Shown here one piece after another: positions 17,051 to 25,201 of a stretch of DNA of 64,000 nucleotides. The position numbers and the translations under genes are program-made. A model generated the notes under the pieces. That model worked only from the letters and a program-made list of their open reading frames with translations, made no database searches and was not told the DNA's origin. The stretch lies in the NCBI RefSeq assembly GCF_031085375.1, contig NZ_JAVCWF010000001.1, positions 2,604,001 to 2,668,000 of the forward strand, written 5' to 3'. Every line of letters starts with the position of its first letter. Positions within the stretch are counted from its first letter, which is position 1. Source of the DNA: Lactiplantibacillus brownii. GTDB taxonomy: Bacteria > Bacillota > Bacilli > Lactobacillales > Lactobacillaceae.

Positions 17051-17908
17051 TTGGAAAAAGAAACGCTAGAACTACTCTTACCGCAATGGCAAGGTGGCAA
17101 TAATCCTGATTATCAGATTGGCAATGAAATATTAGCAGCAATTGTCCCCCACGGACAAAATATTGAACGACTCAAAGTCCCAGTTGCAACCACGCCTCTG
17201 CCTGATCAGAATCAGGGTATTGATGGCGAAACTGCCTTACTGACACAGTTTCAAATAACGACTGATATTTTAAAACTTCAGCAACCTCGTCGTGTAATTA
17301 CTTTAGGTGGAGACTGTTCCATTTCAGAGGCTCCCTTTGACTATTTAAACGGGCACTATGACCGACTTGGTATCATTTGGTTAGATGTACATCCCGATGT
17401 TTCTAATCTCAGCAATTCACACCATCTTCACGAAATGGTCCTAGCTAATCTACTAAATGCTGGTGCCCCTGTATTTAACGAACAAGTTAAAAATCATGTT
17501 GACCCCAGTCACGTCATGCTTGCCGGGCTTAAATATGATGAACTACGACCAATGGATCAAACCGTTAATGAGTTATCCTTAAATTATGCAACGCCCGATG
17601 ACTTAGCAAAAGATAATCAGATTATTTCGAATTGGATCGCCACAAACAACATTCAACATGTCGCTGTTCATTGGGATCTAGATGTCTTAAATCCTGATGA
17701 CTTTCGCTCTATTTATCCCGGACAGCCCCATACCAACCCGGATAACTTTCCGGCCGCCGTTGGTAATATGACTTTAAAGCAAGTTTTTTCATTACTAAAC
17801 ATGATTGGGCTACAAAATGACTTAGTCGGATTAAGCATTGCTGAGCATATGCCATGGGACGCCATCAACCTTCGAAATGGTTTGTCAGACCTTGCCATTT
17901 TTAAATGA
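17051..17908 (+). CDS. Arginase-superfamily hydrolase
   Basis: A 285-residue protein of the ureohydrolase (arginase/agmatinase/formiminoglutamase) fold. The metal-binding motifs are recognisable: TLGGDCSISEAP (arginases have GGDHS), WLDVHPDVS (arginases have DAHxD) and HWDLDVLNPDD (arginases have SxDxDxxDP). The changes from GGDHS to GGDCS and from DAH to DVH suggest a divergent member whose guanidino substrate is unknown. The start is TTG at 17051 with GGAGG seven bases upstream. It is divergent from the ArsR gene and shares its operator, so it is probably the regulated target. Confidence 0.82.
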   Translation: MEKETLELLLPQWQGGNNPDYQIGNEILAAIVPHGQNIERLKVPVATTPLPDQNQGIDGETALLTQFQITTDILKLQQPRRVITLGGDCSISEAPFDYLNGHYDRLGIIWLDVHPDVSNLSNSHHLHEMVLANLLNAGAPVFNEQVKNHVDPSHVMLAGLKYDELRPMDQTVNELSLNYATPDDLAKDNQIISNWIATNNIQHVAVHWDLDVLNPDDFRSIYPGQPHTNPDNFPAAVGNMTLKQVFSLLNMIGLQNDLVGLSIAEHMPWDAINLRNGLSDLAIFK

Positions 17909-17944
17909 AAAGTTGTCACATTAATGAACAAATAAGTCTCGACC

Positions 17945-18171
17945 AAGACTGCCCATCACCCGCGCTATTTGGATAACTAAAGTAATTGCTAGTCCTGCAC
18001 TTTTTCTTGTAATTAGCGCCGTGGCATCACACACTGATTTATCCCCACTTTCTTTGAGTGACTGCTCAAGAGATCTTTGGCTGGTCGCTAGTGGGAGCCG
18101 CGGTACAAACAATGCTCAGCATTTCAGCCTATAAATACTATCAGTATCTCTTAAAACAGCAGTCGAAGTAA
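17945..18171 (+). pseudogene. C-terminal relic of a membrane permease, frameshifted
   Basis: One frame reads LPITRAIWITKVIASPALFLVISAVAS, and a second frame continues with QEIFGWSLVGAAVQTMLSIS-AYKYYQYLL up to a TAA at 18169-18171. Together they look like the last two transmembrane helices of a DMT-like transporter joined across a frameshift. No start or N-terminal part remains. It lies directly behind the arginase-family gene. Confidence 0.55.
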
Positions 18172-18221
18172 TCCAAAATGAGCAATTTTTATGGAATGCT
18201 TTGCTTGAAAACTCATAAATT

Positions 18222-18268
18222 AAAATCGGTTACGAAAAATTCAAGGATTTTTCCGTAACCGATTTTTA
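18222..18268 (+). terminator. Rho-independent terminator
   Basis: AAAATCGGTTACG pairs perfectly with CGTAACCGATTTT and is followed by T residues. It probably ended the transcript of the arginase-family gene and the relic permease. Confidence 0.75.
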
Positions 18269-18530
18269 ATTCGAAACGTCTCTGACCCAAAAATCCAACA
18301 GCAACCTAAATCGACTAAGGAAGTTACACCAAAGGGAGATATTTAAGACGATTATTGATATTCTGACCATCAAACAACTCTGAATCCACTTGTTCTTCCT
18401 AAAAAAAGCAGGTCAATCACAATTCGTAGTCCTACAAAGTCAGCAATATCAAAGCTAACAATAAATTATTCGAATAATTCTTGTATCAAAAGCACCATGT
18501 AAATATGCGCAATTACATAGCATGCTTCTA
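18269..18530. other. Non-coding region
   Basis: No supported gene, promoter or repeat. Confidence 0.4.
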
Positions 18531-18570
18531 TCTCCCGGTATCTCCCGGTATCTCCCGGTATCTCCCGGTA
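18531..18570. repeat. 10-bp tandem repeat, four perfect units
   Basis: TCTCCCGGTA is repeated four times without a mismatch. The array ends three bases before the stop codon of the second AlbA_2 gene. A decayed 10-bp version appears at 7627-7656. Confidence 0.95.
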
Positions 18571-18573
18571 TAT

Positions 18574-19938
18574 TTATTTGCTAAGAATTAGATGAGCCAG
18601 TACATATCTTGTTGCGCGGCCTACACCAACCTTTTTCAAGATATTGGCGTCAACCAGTTGTTTTAAATATATATTAGCTTGTGTCCCTTTTACTTCCAGA
18701 AGCAATTCAACAGTTGCTCTAGTAATGTATGAATGGTCCTTTAAATATTCAACAATCTGTCCTTGCTTATCCACAACTTCCTTGACTGTTCCTGAATCGT
18801 CTATCGCTATAACGTTAGGAAATGCTGGCTTAGACAATTGTTTGCCATAATTTAAATTTGGTAGACTAACTTTTACAAAATCCTCACTAGTTTTGAATTC
18901 TGGTTTTTTATCTTCATCCGCATAACTGCTCAAAATTCTTCTAATTCCCGTCCCATAATCCTCAATATACTTCAACTTATTAAGAACCTTGACCACCTGG
19001 GGATTTCTAGGAAGTGTTTGTCCTGCCAAAACTGCTTTTAATTTCATTCCACCCGGCAAGGGGCCCGGAGACATAATAGTCAATCGGTCGTCAAAAATCT
19101 CAATTTGGACAGGAGATTTACTAAAGTAAGAGCGATGTACAATCGCATTAATTACTGATTCACGAATCGCCACACTAGGATAGCTTCTCTTTTCGTCTCT
19201 CATCGGTTGCCCAGTAATCCGTGCTGACAAGGAATTATTAAGGCTGATAAATGTTAAAATATCGTCAATTTGCTTTGGCAAACAGCCACTAAACTTTCGT
19301 CGATCTTTAAACTGATCAACTGTTACACCATCAAAAATGGCAACTTTTACTGAAAAATAGTTTTGACTACTCATGAGGAAAGCAACATTCGTGAATAGGC
19401 CTTGCGGGTTTAAGAACCCTAAAGCCTTAGCTTTAAAGTTGATTTTTTCCCGTTCAAAGACGCTTTTAATTTCATCCAATTTCAGATCTTGCATGGGCGA
19501 TTCTGTGGCATCAAATGAACTTAAGTCCTGAAGTACCATCATCTTAGTAACACGTTCTTGGGAGGCTTTGACCGATTCTGAACCATTCCTGACGTATGCC
19601 CTGCCATCTAAGAAATACGGCTTAGCCTCTCCCGGATGAACCTCAATGCAGAAAAGTTTTTGCCCAGTCCACACGTGTACAGCACCCACAGGGCTCGGGT
19701 AATAGGTTGGACTGGATAGCCAGCGTCCCACTTGTTCTTCAACCGCATGCTTCTCATCATCAGTATAGATATGTGTGACTTTACGACTAACATCATTCAC
19801 GCCAAAGTAAATATAAGCTGTTTGTGTACCATTTAGAAAAGCAGCAATTTCCTTTTTACACTTTTCATTGAATACTTCCTTATATTCTATAGATTCATTC
19901 TCTATTGGAAATGGTTGTATATCATCAAGACTCAGCAC
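18574..19938 (-). CDS. Second AlbA_2 (Schlafen-like) domain protein
   Basis: About 454 residues. The AlbA_2 domain near 10-140 has ESIEYKEVFNEKCKKEIAAFLNG and YIYFGVND. A HATPase_c_4-like domain near 270-350 has RESVINAIVHRSYFSKSPVQIEIFDDRLTIMSPGPLP and EDYGTGIRRIL. A C-terminal winged helix has IVEYLKDHSYITRATVELLLEV. It differs clearly from the protein at 8948, so it is not a recent duplicate. GTG at 19938 lies eight bases behind GAGG. GTG at 19947 would overlap the ribosome-binding site. Short tandem repeats directly follow the stop codon. The role is unknown; family members are putative regulators. Confidence 0.83.
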   Translation of the reverse strand: MLSLDDIQPFPIENESIEYKEVFNEKCKKEIAAFLNGTQTAYIYFGVNDVSRKVTHIYTDDEKHAVEEQVGRWLSSPTYYPSPVGAVHVWTGQKLFCIEVHPGEAKPYFLDGRAYVRNGSESVKASQERVTKMMVLQDLSSFDATESPMQDLKLDEIKSVFEREKINFKAKALGFLNPQGLFTNVAFLMSSQNYFSVKVAIFDGVTVDQFKDRRKFSGCLPKQIDDILTFISLNNSLSARITGQPMRDEKRSYPSVAIRESVINAIVHRSYFSKSPVQIEIFDDRLTIMSPGPLPGGMKLKAVLAGQTLPRNPQVVKVLNKLKYIEDYGTGIRRILSSYADEDKKPEFKTSEDFVKVSLPNLNYGKQLSKPAFPNVIAIDDSGTVKEVVDKQGQIVEYLKDHSYITRATVELLLEVKGTQANIYLKQLVDANILKKVGVGRATRYVLAHLILSK

Positions 19939-20044
19939 ATGTGCCACCTCGTTTTTATATTCCTTTATTCAATCAAATAACTCAGCAATAACTAAATCAT
20001 TCTGGTGAGAAATTTTCTGAAACGTGTACTATAAAAACTAAATC

Positions 20045-20170
20045 TACTTTAAGTATACAGCTTTCATAACAATACATATGACTAAAAAGAGATGGCATTA
20101 ACCATCCCTTTTAAATCAATCAATGTTGCTTAGTAACTTCATACTTTTGATCCAGCTACAAGTCGGCAAT
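20045..20170 (-). pseudogene. Relic of the 80-83 aa small-gene module
   Basis: AAGAGATGG-N6-CCATCCC is the terminator stem (20093-20116 area). It is followed by TTGCTTAGTAACTTCATAC and TTGATCCAGC, which match the last codons of the intact small genes. The remainder of the gene is absent. Confidence 0.6.
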
Positions 20171-20212
20171 AAGCTAGTCTTGTGTCAGGTATGTTAGTGA
20201 TTAATTAAGCCA

Positions 20213-20869
20213 TCACCGTTGTCGCTGATAAAATTTGGGAAAAGCCGCCGTCAATTCAGCATGCCCATCTCTAACCGCCTGGCTAATATCGACGCCCTGT
20301 GTCTGAGTGCCTTGAATCCGAACCATGTAAAAGGCGTCAAAGCCCATAATTTCAGTAAACATTTTATCCAAGTACATCCGTGAAAATTCCATCGGTGTGT
20401 AGCGGTCATTCCGAGTATAAATTGAGCCGCTAGCTTGTAACAACATGACTTTATAATCGTCCGTCATCAAGCCCACTGAACCAGCTTCCGTGTACCGAAA
20501 CGTTTCTCGCGCCACTAAAATATTATCCATATAATCTTTTAGCTTCGACGTCACGTTAAAGTTATGCAGTGGTGTGGCGATGACGATACGGTGATGCGAT
20601 TTAAATTGTGCCAGTAACCGCTGATTAAGGTCATAAACATGTTGCTCTGTAGCGCTCAAGCTAACATGTGCTGCTTGCTTTTCCCACACACCCAGCAATT
20701 CTGCCGTCGTGGCCCGCGGAATTTCGGTATCATATAGGTTCAAAACATCGACTGTCTCGCTGGGGAAAGCCGCCCGAAACTGTGCTAAAAAATCCTGTGC
20801 CATTTGAATAGAGTAGTGAGCAGCGTTACGAAAATCAGGGTGGGCATTAATCAGTAAAGTTTTCATCAT
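20213..20869 (-). CDS. FMN-dependent NADH azoreductase-type oxidoreductase
   Basis: A flavodoxin-fold NAD(P)H:quinone/azo reductase of 218 residues. The start is MKTLLINAHPDFRNAAHYSIQMAQDFL (phosphate-binding loop), followed by VDVLNLYDTEIPR, RIVIATPLHNFNVTSKLKDYMDNILVARETFRYTEAG (the flavin-ring loop) and KVMLLQASGSIYT. The family uses a ping-pong two-electron transfer and is often induced by quinones or electrophiles. GAGGA stands seven bases before ATG 20869 (a second ATG is at 20866). The YafY-type regulator is divergently transcribed 100 bases away and probably controls it. Confidence 0.88.
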   Translation of the reverse strand: MMKTLLINAHPDFRNAAHYSIQMAQDFLAQFRAAFPSETVDVLNLYDTEIPRATTAELLGVWEKQAAHVSLSATEQHVYDLNQRLLAQFKSHHRIVIATPLHNFNVTSKLKDYMDNILVARETFRYTEAGSVGLMTDDYKVMLLQASGSIYTRNDRYTPMEFSRMYLDKMFTEIMGFDAFYMVRIQGTQTQGVDISQAVRDGHAELTAAFPKFYQRQR

Positions 20870-20969
20870 TAGTCAGTCCTCATTTCTTTTATCTTTCAAC
20901 AAGGTCTATACTAACTGTTAAAGGTGCCAAGTGCCGTCACCATTGAAAACTATTTGCGGAGGAATTTAA

Positions 20970-21899
20970 ATGGACCGATCTGAACGTTTAAACCAAGAGT
21001 TGATTTTCTTAAGCTACAAAAACGAGTTCCACGTCAACGACTTAATGGCCGCTTTTGACATTTCCAAACGCACCGCTCTGCGTGACATTCAATCCTTAGA
21101 ACAGTTAGGACTTACCTTTTACGTCGAACCCGGCCGTTACGGCGGTTATAAACTGACTAAACGCCAACTATGGGTTCCCGTATTATTAAATATTCAAGAG
21201 ATCAACGCGCTCTTTTTTGCCATCAAAGCACTAAGTTTATTATCAGCGACCCCTTTCGAGAAATCTTACACCACGATTTATCAGAAGCTCATGGCCACCT
21301 TACCCTTGGCTGAACAACAAAAAGTGACCCGTTTGCAGGAAGTCGTTAACTACTATACGATTCCTAATCTCGATGGGCCTAAACTTTTGCGACCACTGTT
21401 AAGCGCCATTTTGAACGAAACTGTGGTCACTCTGCAGCTGAAGGCCTCCAAAATGCCTCAGCGATTTCAGTTATTCGATCTACTTTTCCGTAACGGTGTT
21501 TGGTTCGTCAGTGGTGTTAACCTCACGACCCAGAACTGGGAAATCATTCGTTGCGATACGGTGACTGCCCTCACCGAAACCGATCAACCGGCCCAGCTCA
21601 GCTATGAAGCTCTCAAGCAACGCCAAACGACCTATGACCAACAACATCACGATATTGCGTATCGGTGCAAACTCACCCCACATGGTCGTGAAATTGTGCA
21701 GCGTAACCACTATGCAAACATGCAACTTGAATCTATTGACGGTCAGGACTATTTGTATGGTGGCTACAACCAAGATGAGTATGACTACATGATTCAATAT
21801 TTATTGGCTCTCGGAACCAATGTTCAAATTTTAGCGCCTGAAGCTTTGCAAACCGGGTATTTAGCGGCTATTGATAGGATCAGGGACATGTACCGCTGA
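20970..21899 (+). CDS. YafY-type regulator: HTH plus WYL domain
   Basis: A 309-residue transcriptional regulator. The N-terminal helix-turn-helix (about 1-60) has LIFLSYKNEFHVNDLMAAFDISKRTALRDIQSLEQLG. The GRYGGYKL wing follows, and a WYL domain at about 135-220 includes LLSAILNETVVTLQLK and FRNGVWFVSGVNLTT. WYL domains bind small ligands or nucleic acid. GGAGGAATTTAA precedes the ATG. It is divergent from the azoreductase gene and is likely its regulator. Confidence 0.88.
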   Translation: MDRSERLNQELIFLSYKNEFHVNDLMAAFDISKRTALRDIQSLEQLGLTFYVEPGRYGGYKLTKRQLWVPVLLNIQEINALFFAIKALSLLSATPFEKSYTTIYQKLMATLPLAEQQKVTRLQEVVNYYTIPNLDGPKLLRPLLSAILNETVVTLQLKASKMPQRFQLFDLLFRNGVWFVSGVNLTTQNWEIIRCDTVTALTETDQPAQLSYEALKQRQTTYDQQHHDIAYRCKLTPHGREIVQRNHYANMQLESIDGQDYLYGGYNQDEYDYMIQYLLALGTNVQILAPEALQTGYLAAIDRIRDMYR

Positions 21900-21930
21900 A
21901 AGGTGCAGCCCATAATTAAAATTGTCAAAA

Positions 21931-21987
21931 ATCCCTCCGCGATAGTTAGATAAGTGATAACATTTCGTCTAACTATCGCAGAGGGAT
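21931..21987. terminator. Bidirectional terminator
   Basis: ATCCCTCCGCGATAGTTAGA pairs with TCTAACTATCGCAGAGGGAT, a near-perfect 20-bp stem with A and T flanks. Confidence 0.85.
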
Positions 21988-22068
21988 CATAACATCTAGC
22001 ACATTTCTAAATGAAGCCCGTGTCAGAAACCAATCTGCACTATTCTGTTTTTTAATGTATAGATAACT

Positions 22069-22328
22069 TTAGTCAACGTATTGGTTTAAAACTGCTGCCA
22101 ACTGATCTTTCATGTGTAAGCCGACCAACTGTTCAACAACCTTGCCATCCTTCTTAACAATCAGAGTTGGAATCGACATGATTCGAAAAGCCGTCGATGT
22201 TTCCGGATTAGCGTCCACATCTAACTTGGTAAACTTAACCTTATCGCCCATTTCGGCATCTAATTCTTCAACTACGGGTCCTTGCATTTTACATGGTGGA
22301 CACCAAGTTGCCCAGAAATCGATTAGGG
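22069..22328 (-). pseudogene. 5'-truncated thioredoxin gene
   Basis: The frame keeps LIDFWATWCPPCKMQGPVVEE through NQYVD. It therefore has the active site and the whole C-terminus of a thioredoxin very similar to the protein encoded at 11433. Homology stops abruptly near 22328, so the first 20 or so residues, the start codon and the ribosome-binding site are missing. It probably records a recombination breakpoint. ATG at 22287 would give only a 72-residue stub without the active site. Confidence 0.8.
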
Positions 22329-22543
22329 CACTTCAATTATGACATTTCTGAAAACTCATTTTGATTTTGTCCCAGCCCTATTTCCTTTACCCTAGTTTAT
22401 CGGCTCAGTTTCATCAGCTACTAGCGTCAATTTTAAAATGAACTGTGTCGTCGTCATCAGACAGCGCTATTGAAAATCCAGTCGTGAATATTTGATAACC
22501 TATTTGACTCCGTTCGATAACTGGGTATTCCCAACTACCAAGC

Positions 22544-23911
22544 TCACGCCACCGGTTTAACCGCCAATTTGCGCGCGCCAACAATACCAAGTAACGAGAG
22601 TGCGGCCGTCTCCACCATGGTGGCCTGAAACCCGCTCGCAAAAGTTGGGCCAGCAAACTGGTAAAAGCTTATAACTGCAAAGGTCGTTCCTAAGGCACCC
22701 CCTAATAGCCGAAAGACGTTATAGATCCCAGAAGCTTTCCCAATAGCTACTTTGGGAACGGCGCCAATGACGGCTTTTTGTAAGGCCGGTCCCGCCATTG
22801 ATAATCCGACCCCCGCTAGCATTAGCGGCAGCACTAACCAACCGTACGACCGGTGCACAAATCCTGCAATCAGCAGGTAGCCCATTCCCTGAAACAACAA
22901 TCCAATCATCGCAATTTGACGCTCGCCAAACCGGTCGACCGCCCGGCCCGCAAACGGCGCGACCACGACCAGCGTTCCCGTCCAGGGTAAAAGTTCCAGA
23001 CCAGCCATTAACGCCGTTGCCCGCGCACTGGCCTGCAAGTACTGGGGAAAAAAGAACACCACGCCGTACATCGATCCGTAAAGGCAGGCCGTTGCTAGAT
23101 TGCCACCCGTAAAAGTTGCTTTACGAAAAAAGCTCAGCGGAATCATCGGCAGTGCTTCGTGGGCTTGGCGATAAAGTAACCAGCCGCCACCAAGCAAGCT
23201 GGTCATCCCAATCAGTAGCGGCCATTTAAGTCGTGCGCCCCCCGTACCACTAGTCATCACCGACAGTGCCCAAATGAGACCCGTCGACGTCCCAATCATC
23301 AAGCCGTTATCAATCAGATTAAGCGGCTCGTTTTGACCCCGACTTTCTGGCAAATAGCGTCTGGATAACAGGATGGCGAACACCCCCACCGGAACGTTGA
23401 TCCAAAAGATCCACTGCCAAGCAAATTGAGCCACAATCAAGCCGCCCAAAGACGGGCCAACAATTAGGGCCAGACCACCGATGCCACCCCAAATTCCTAG
23501 TGCGCGTCCCCGCTGGTTATCCGGTAGCGCGGCGCTTAGAATTGCCATTGACATGGGGGTCATGACGGACGCGCCCACCCCCTCAACGATACGGGCAAGA
23601 ATCAGCCAGTTAATATTTGTGGATAGCGCGCAGAGAACGGAACCCACCGTAAAAATCAACAGTCCCCAATTATAGATTCGGCGTCGGCCCCACCGTTCAC
23701 CAAACGTAACCCCAACTAGCAAAACCGCCGCAATGGTAATGTTGTACGCGTTTAAAGCCCACTGCAATGATCTAACTGAAATTTGAAACTCCGTTCGAAT
23801 GGCCGTGGAAGCCGTGGTGACGATCATCGCATCCATCATCGCCATGAAAAAGCCTAACGATGTCAGCGCCAAAACCCACTTAGTACGTCTACCTTGCTCT
23901 ACCATTTCCAA
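22544..23911 (-). CDS. DHA2-family MFS multidrug exporter
   Basis: A 14-TM drug:H+ antiporter of the EmrB/QacA branch, about 455 residues. Typical motifs include SLGFFMAMMDAMIVTTASTAI in TM1, GERWGRRRIYNWGL (motif A), and LARIVEGVGASVMTPMSMAI with GRALGIWGGIGGLALIVGPSLGGL (motif C). The start is probably TTG at 23911, behind AGGGGGA, or ATG at 23905. The gene is visibly more GC-rich than its surroundings, which suggests transfer. A perfect 9-4-9 operator lies just upstream, and an ArsR-family gene precedes it. Confidence 0.88.
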   Translation of the reverse strand: MEMVEQGRRTKWVLALTSLGFFMAMMDAMIVTTASTAIRTEFQISVRSLQWALNAYNITIAAVLLVGVTFGERWGRRRIYNWGLLIFTVGSVLCALSTNINWLILARIVEGVGASVMTPMSMAILSAALPDNQRGRALGIWGGIGGLALIVGPSLGGLIVAQFAWQWIFWINVPVGVFAILLSRRYLPESRGQNEPLNLIDNGLMIGTSTGLIWALSVMTSGTGGARLKWPLLIGMTSLLGGGWLLYRQAHEALPMIPLSFFRKATFTGGNLATACLYGSMYGVVFFFPQYLQASARATALMAGLELLPWTGTLVVVAPFAGRAVDRFGERQIAMIGLLFQGMGYLLIAGFVHRSYGWLVLPLMLAGVGLSMAGPALQKAVIGAVPKVAIGKASGIYNVFRLLGGALGTTFAVISFYQFAGPTFASGFQATMVETAALSLLGIVGARKLAVKPVA

Positions 23912-23939
23912 TATTATTCCCCCTAAGTGTCTTAGAATA

Positions 23940-23961
23940 TAGTTCAAAGTATTTTGAACTA
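23940..23961. promoter_or_regulatory. Operator upstream of the MFS exporter
   Basis: TAGTTCAAA-N4-TTTGAACTA is a perfect inverted repeat just upstream of the exporter's ribosome-binding site. No copy is seen upstream of the ArsR gene itself. Confidence 0.7.
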
Positions 23962-24004
23962 TATAACCATATCATTACCGTATTATACTGACAAGCCTTT
24001 GCAG

Positions 24005-24034
24005 CAAAAAAGAGCATCCCAACTGGTCTGCTCT
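24005..24034 (-). terminator. Terminator of the ArsR gene
   Basis: On the minus strand AGAGCA pairs with TGCTCT around a 12-base loop, followed by TTTTTT. Confidence 0.6.
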
Positions 24035-24050
24035 CCACTGGTCTAATAAC

Positions 24051-24338
24051 CTATAAGTCTTGCCAGAACTGAATCAAGTACTGGTCAAAAGTTGCCCGGT
24101 CTAACGCCACGTATTTTTCGCGTGCGACTTTATGGGTGGTGATCAATCCCGCCGCTTGCAAAATTTTAAAGTGATAGGAACCGGACGTCTTGCCAATCTG
24201 CATCGCGCGGTCCACTTCACCGCAAGAAACGCCATGGTCGAGCTGATTTAAGTAACGAATAATCTCCAATCGAATCGGATCAGCTAACGCTTTAAACACC
24301 TTGACCCGTGCTTGGGTCGTTTCAGTTTGTTTTGTCAT
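24051..24338 (-). CDS. ArsR-family regulator
   Basis: A 95-residue winged-helix regulator with VFKALADPIRLEIIRYLNQL, the recognition region IGKTSGSYHFKILQAAGLI and the wing VAREKYVALDRATFDQYL. The only cysteine is in GVSCGEVD. It lies directly upstream of, and in the same direction as, the DHA2 exporter, whose promoter has a perfect inverted repeat. The pair is likely a drug-responsive repressor and efflux unit. AGGATGAGAGT stands before the ATG. Confidence 0.88.
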   Translation of the reverse strand: MTKQTETTQARVKVFKALADPIRLEIIRYLNQLDHGVSCGEVDRAMQIGKTSGSYHFKILQAAGLITTHKVAREKYVALDRATFDQYLIQFWQDL

Positions 24339-24568
24339 ACTCTCATCCTACTAAAATTAGCGTTTAAAGCAAGTCTTAATTCCTGTTAAAATAATGACCG
24401 CCTTAACATAATGACTGATGCTCGCACGCTTATTTTGTGGCCGCCATCTTAAACCCAATATTCCGGGTCCCCATCTTGGGATGATTATTTTAAGACGCCG
24501 TTAATTTATTCCCCGCGCCAACTCGGCGACTTCCTCAAAACGAACCCTATCCGCTAGTCTCAACTGAC

Positions 24569-24626
24569 TTGACACGTTGGATAACAGTGTTATCATTTAT
24601 TTAAGATAACACTGTTATCCAACGTG
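24569..24626. promoter_or_regulatory. TetR-type operator over the tetR-oxidoreductase promoter
   Basis: CACGTTGGATAACAGTGTTATC (two parts, 24573-24594) is repeated in perfect inverted orientation at 24605-24626 with ten bases between. Each arm contains its own palindrome ATAACA-N-TGTTAT. TTGACA (24569-24574) and TATCAT (24591-24596), 16 bases apart, form the promoter inside it. Confidence 0.85.
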
Positions 24627-24640
24627 GAAGGAGCTCTTTT

Positions 24641-25201
24641 ATGACGCAACTCATGATGCCCACCAATCAACAAATTATCAACGAAGCCATTCGCCAGATT
24701 CATGCCGATGGTTATGAAAAAATTTCACTGAGACAGCTTGCCAAACAAGTTGGTCTAACGACTGGTGCGTTCTATAAACATTTTAATAGCAAAGCCGCAT
24801 TATTCAAAGAGGTGACCGTTATTCTTTCGGGGGATTTAGCAACTGAAGTCACACCCCGTTTAGATTTAAGTGCGTCACCGCAGTCCCAACTGCTGCAAAT
24901 GGCCGACTGGTTAATGCAAAAATTCCAAACGGACGCACATACGATGGACTTTTTGTTCTTTAATCCGGTCGCCCAACGGCTCCTGAGTCATCCCGCAGCA
25001 TCCGATCAGTTCAGCTTTTACCAACTGACCACCGGGCTGATTGACCAGTTGAAGCCACAATATCCCAAGCTCGACTCGCAACGCCTGTTTATTCAAATTT
25101 GGGCCTTTATCCAGGGATACGGCCTCTTGATCATCAAACGAGTCGTTCCCTATGAACCAGACCTATTATCGTCAACCTTAACTGCCCTCCTGAAAGCGTG
25201 A
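24641..25201 (+). CDS. TetR-family regulator
   Basis: A 186-residue repressor. The N-terminal helix-turn-helix is IINEAIRQIHADGYEKISLRQLAKQVGLTTGAFYKHFNSKAALF, followed by a variable helical ligand-binding domain. GGAAGGAG precedes the ATG. It is the first gene of a two-gene operon with a flavodoxin-like oxidoreductase, overlapping it by four bases, and probably represses its own operon through the double palindrome upstream. The inducer is likely a quinone or similar electrophile (inference). Confidence 0.92.
   Translation: MTQLMMPTNQQIINEAIRQIHADGYEKISLRQLAKQVGLTTGAFYKHFNSKAALFKEVTVILSGDLATEVTPRLDLSASPQSQLLQMADWLMQKFQTDAHTMDFLFFNPVAQRLLSHPAASDQFSFYQLTTGLIDQLKPQYPKLDSQRLFIQIWAFIQGYGLLIIKRVVPYEPDLLSSTLTALLKA

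Noticed and set aside
17921..18112. 63-residue minus-strand frame
   Set aside because: The opposite strand carries clear permease remains that explain the open frame.
22414..22656. 80-residue minus-strand frame overlapping the end of the MFS exporter
   Set aside because: Its first half is the exporter in another frame. The tail (GSWEYPVIERSQIGYQ onward) looks somewhat coding and may be a remnant, but I cannot support a gene.
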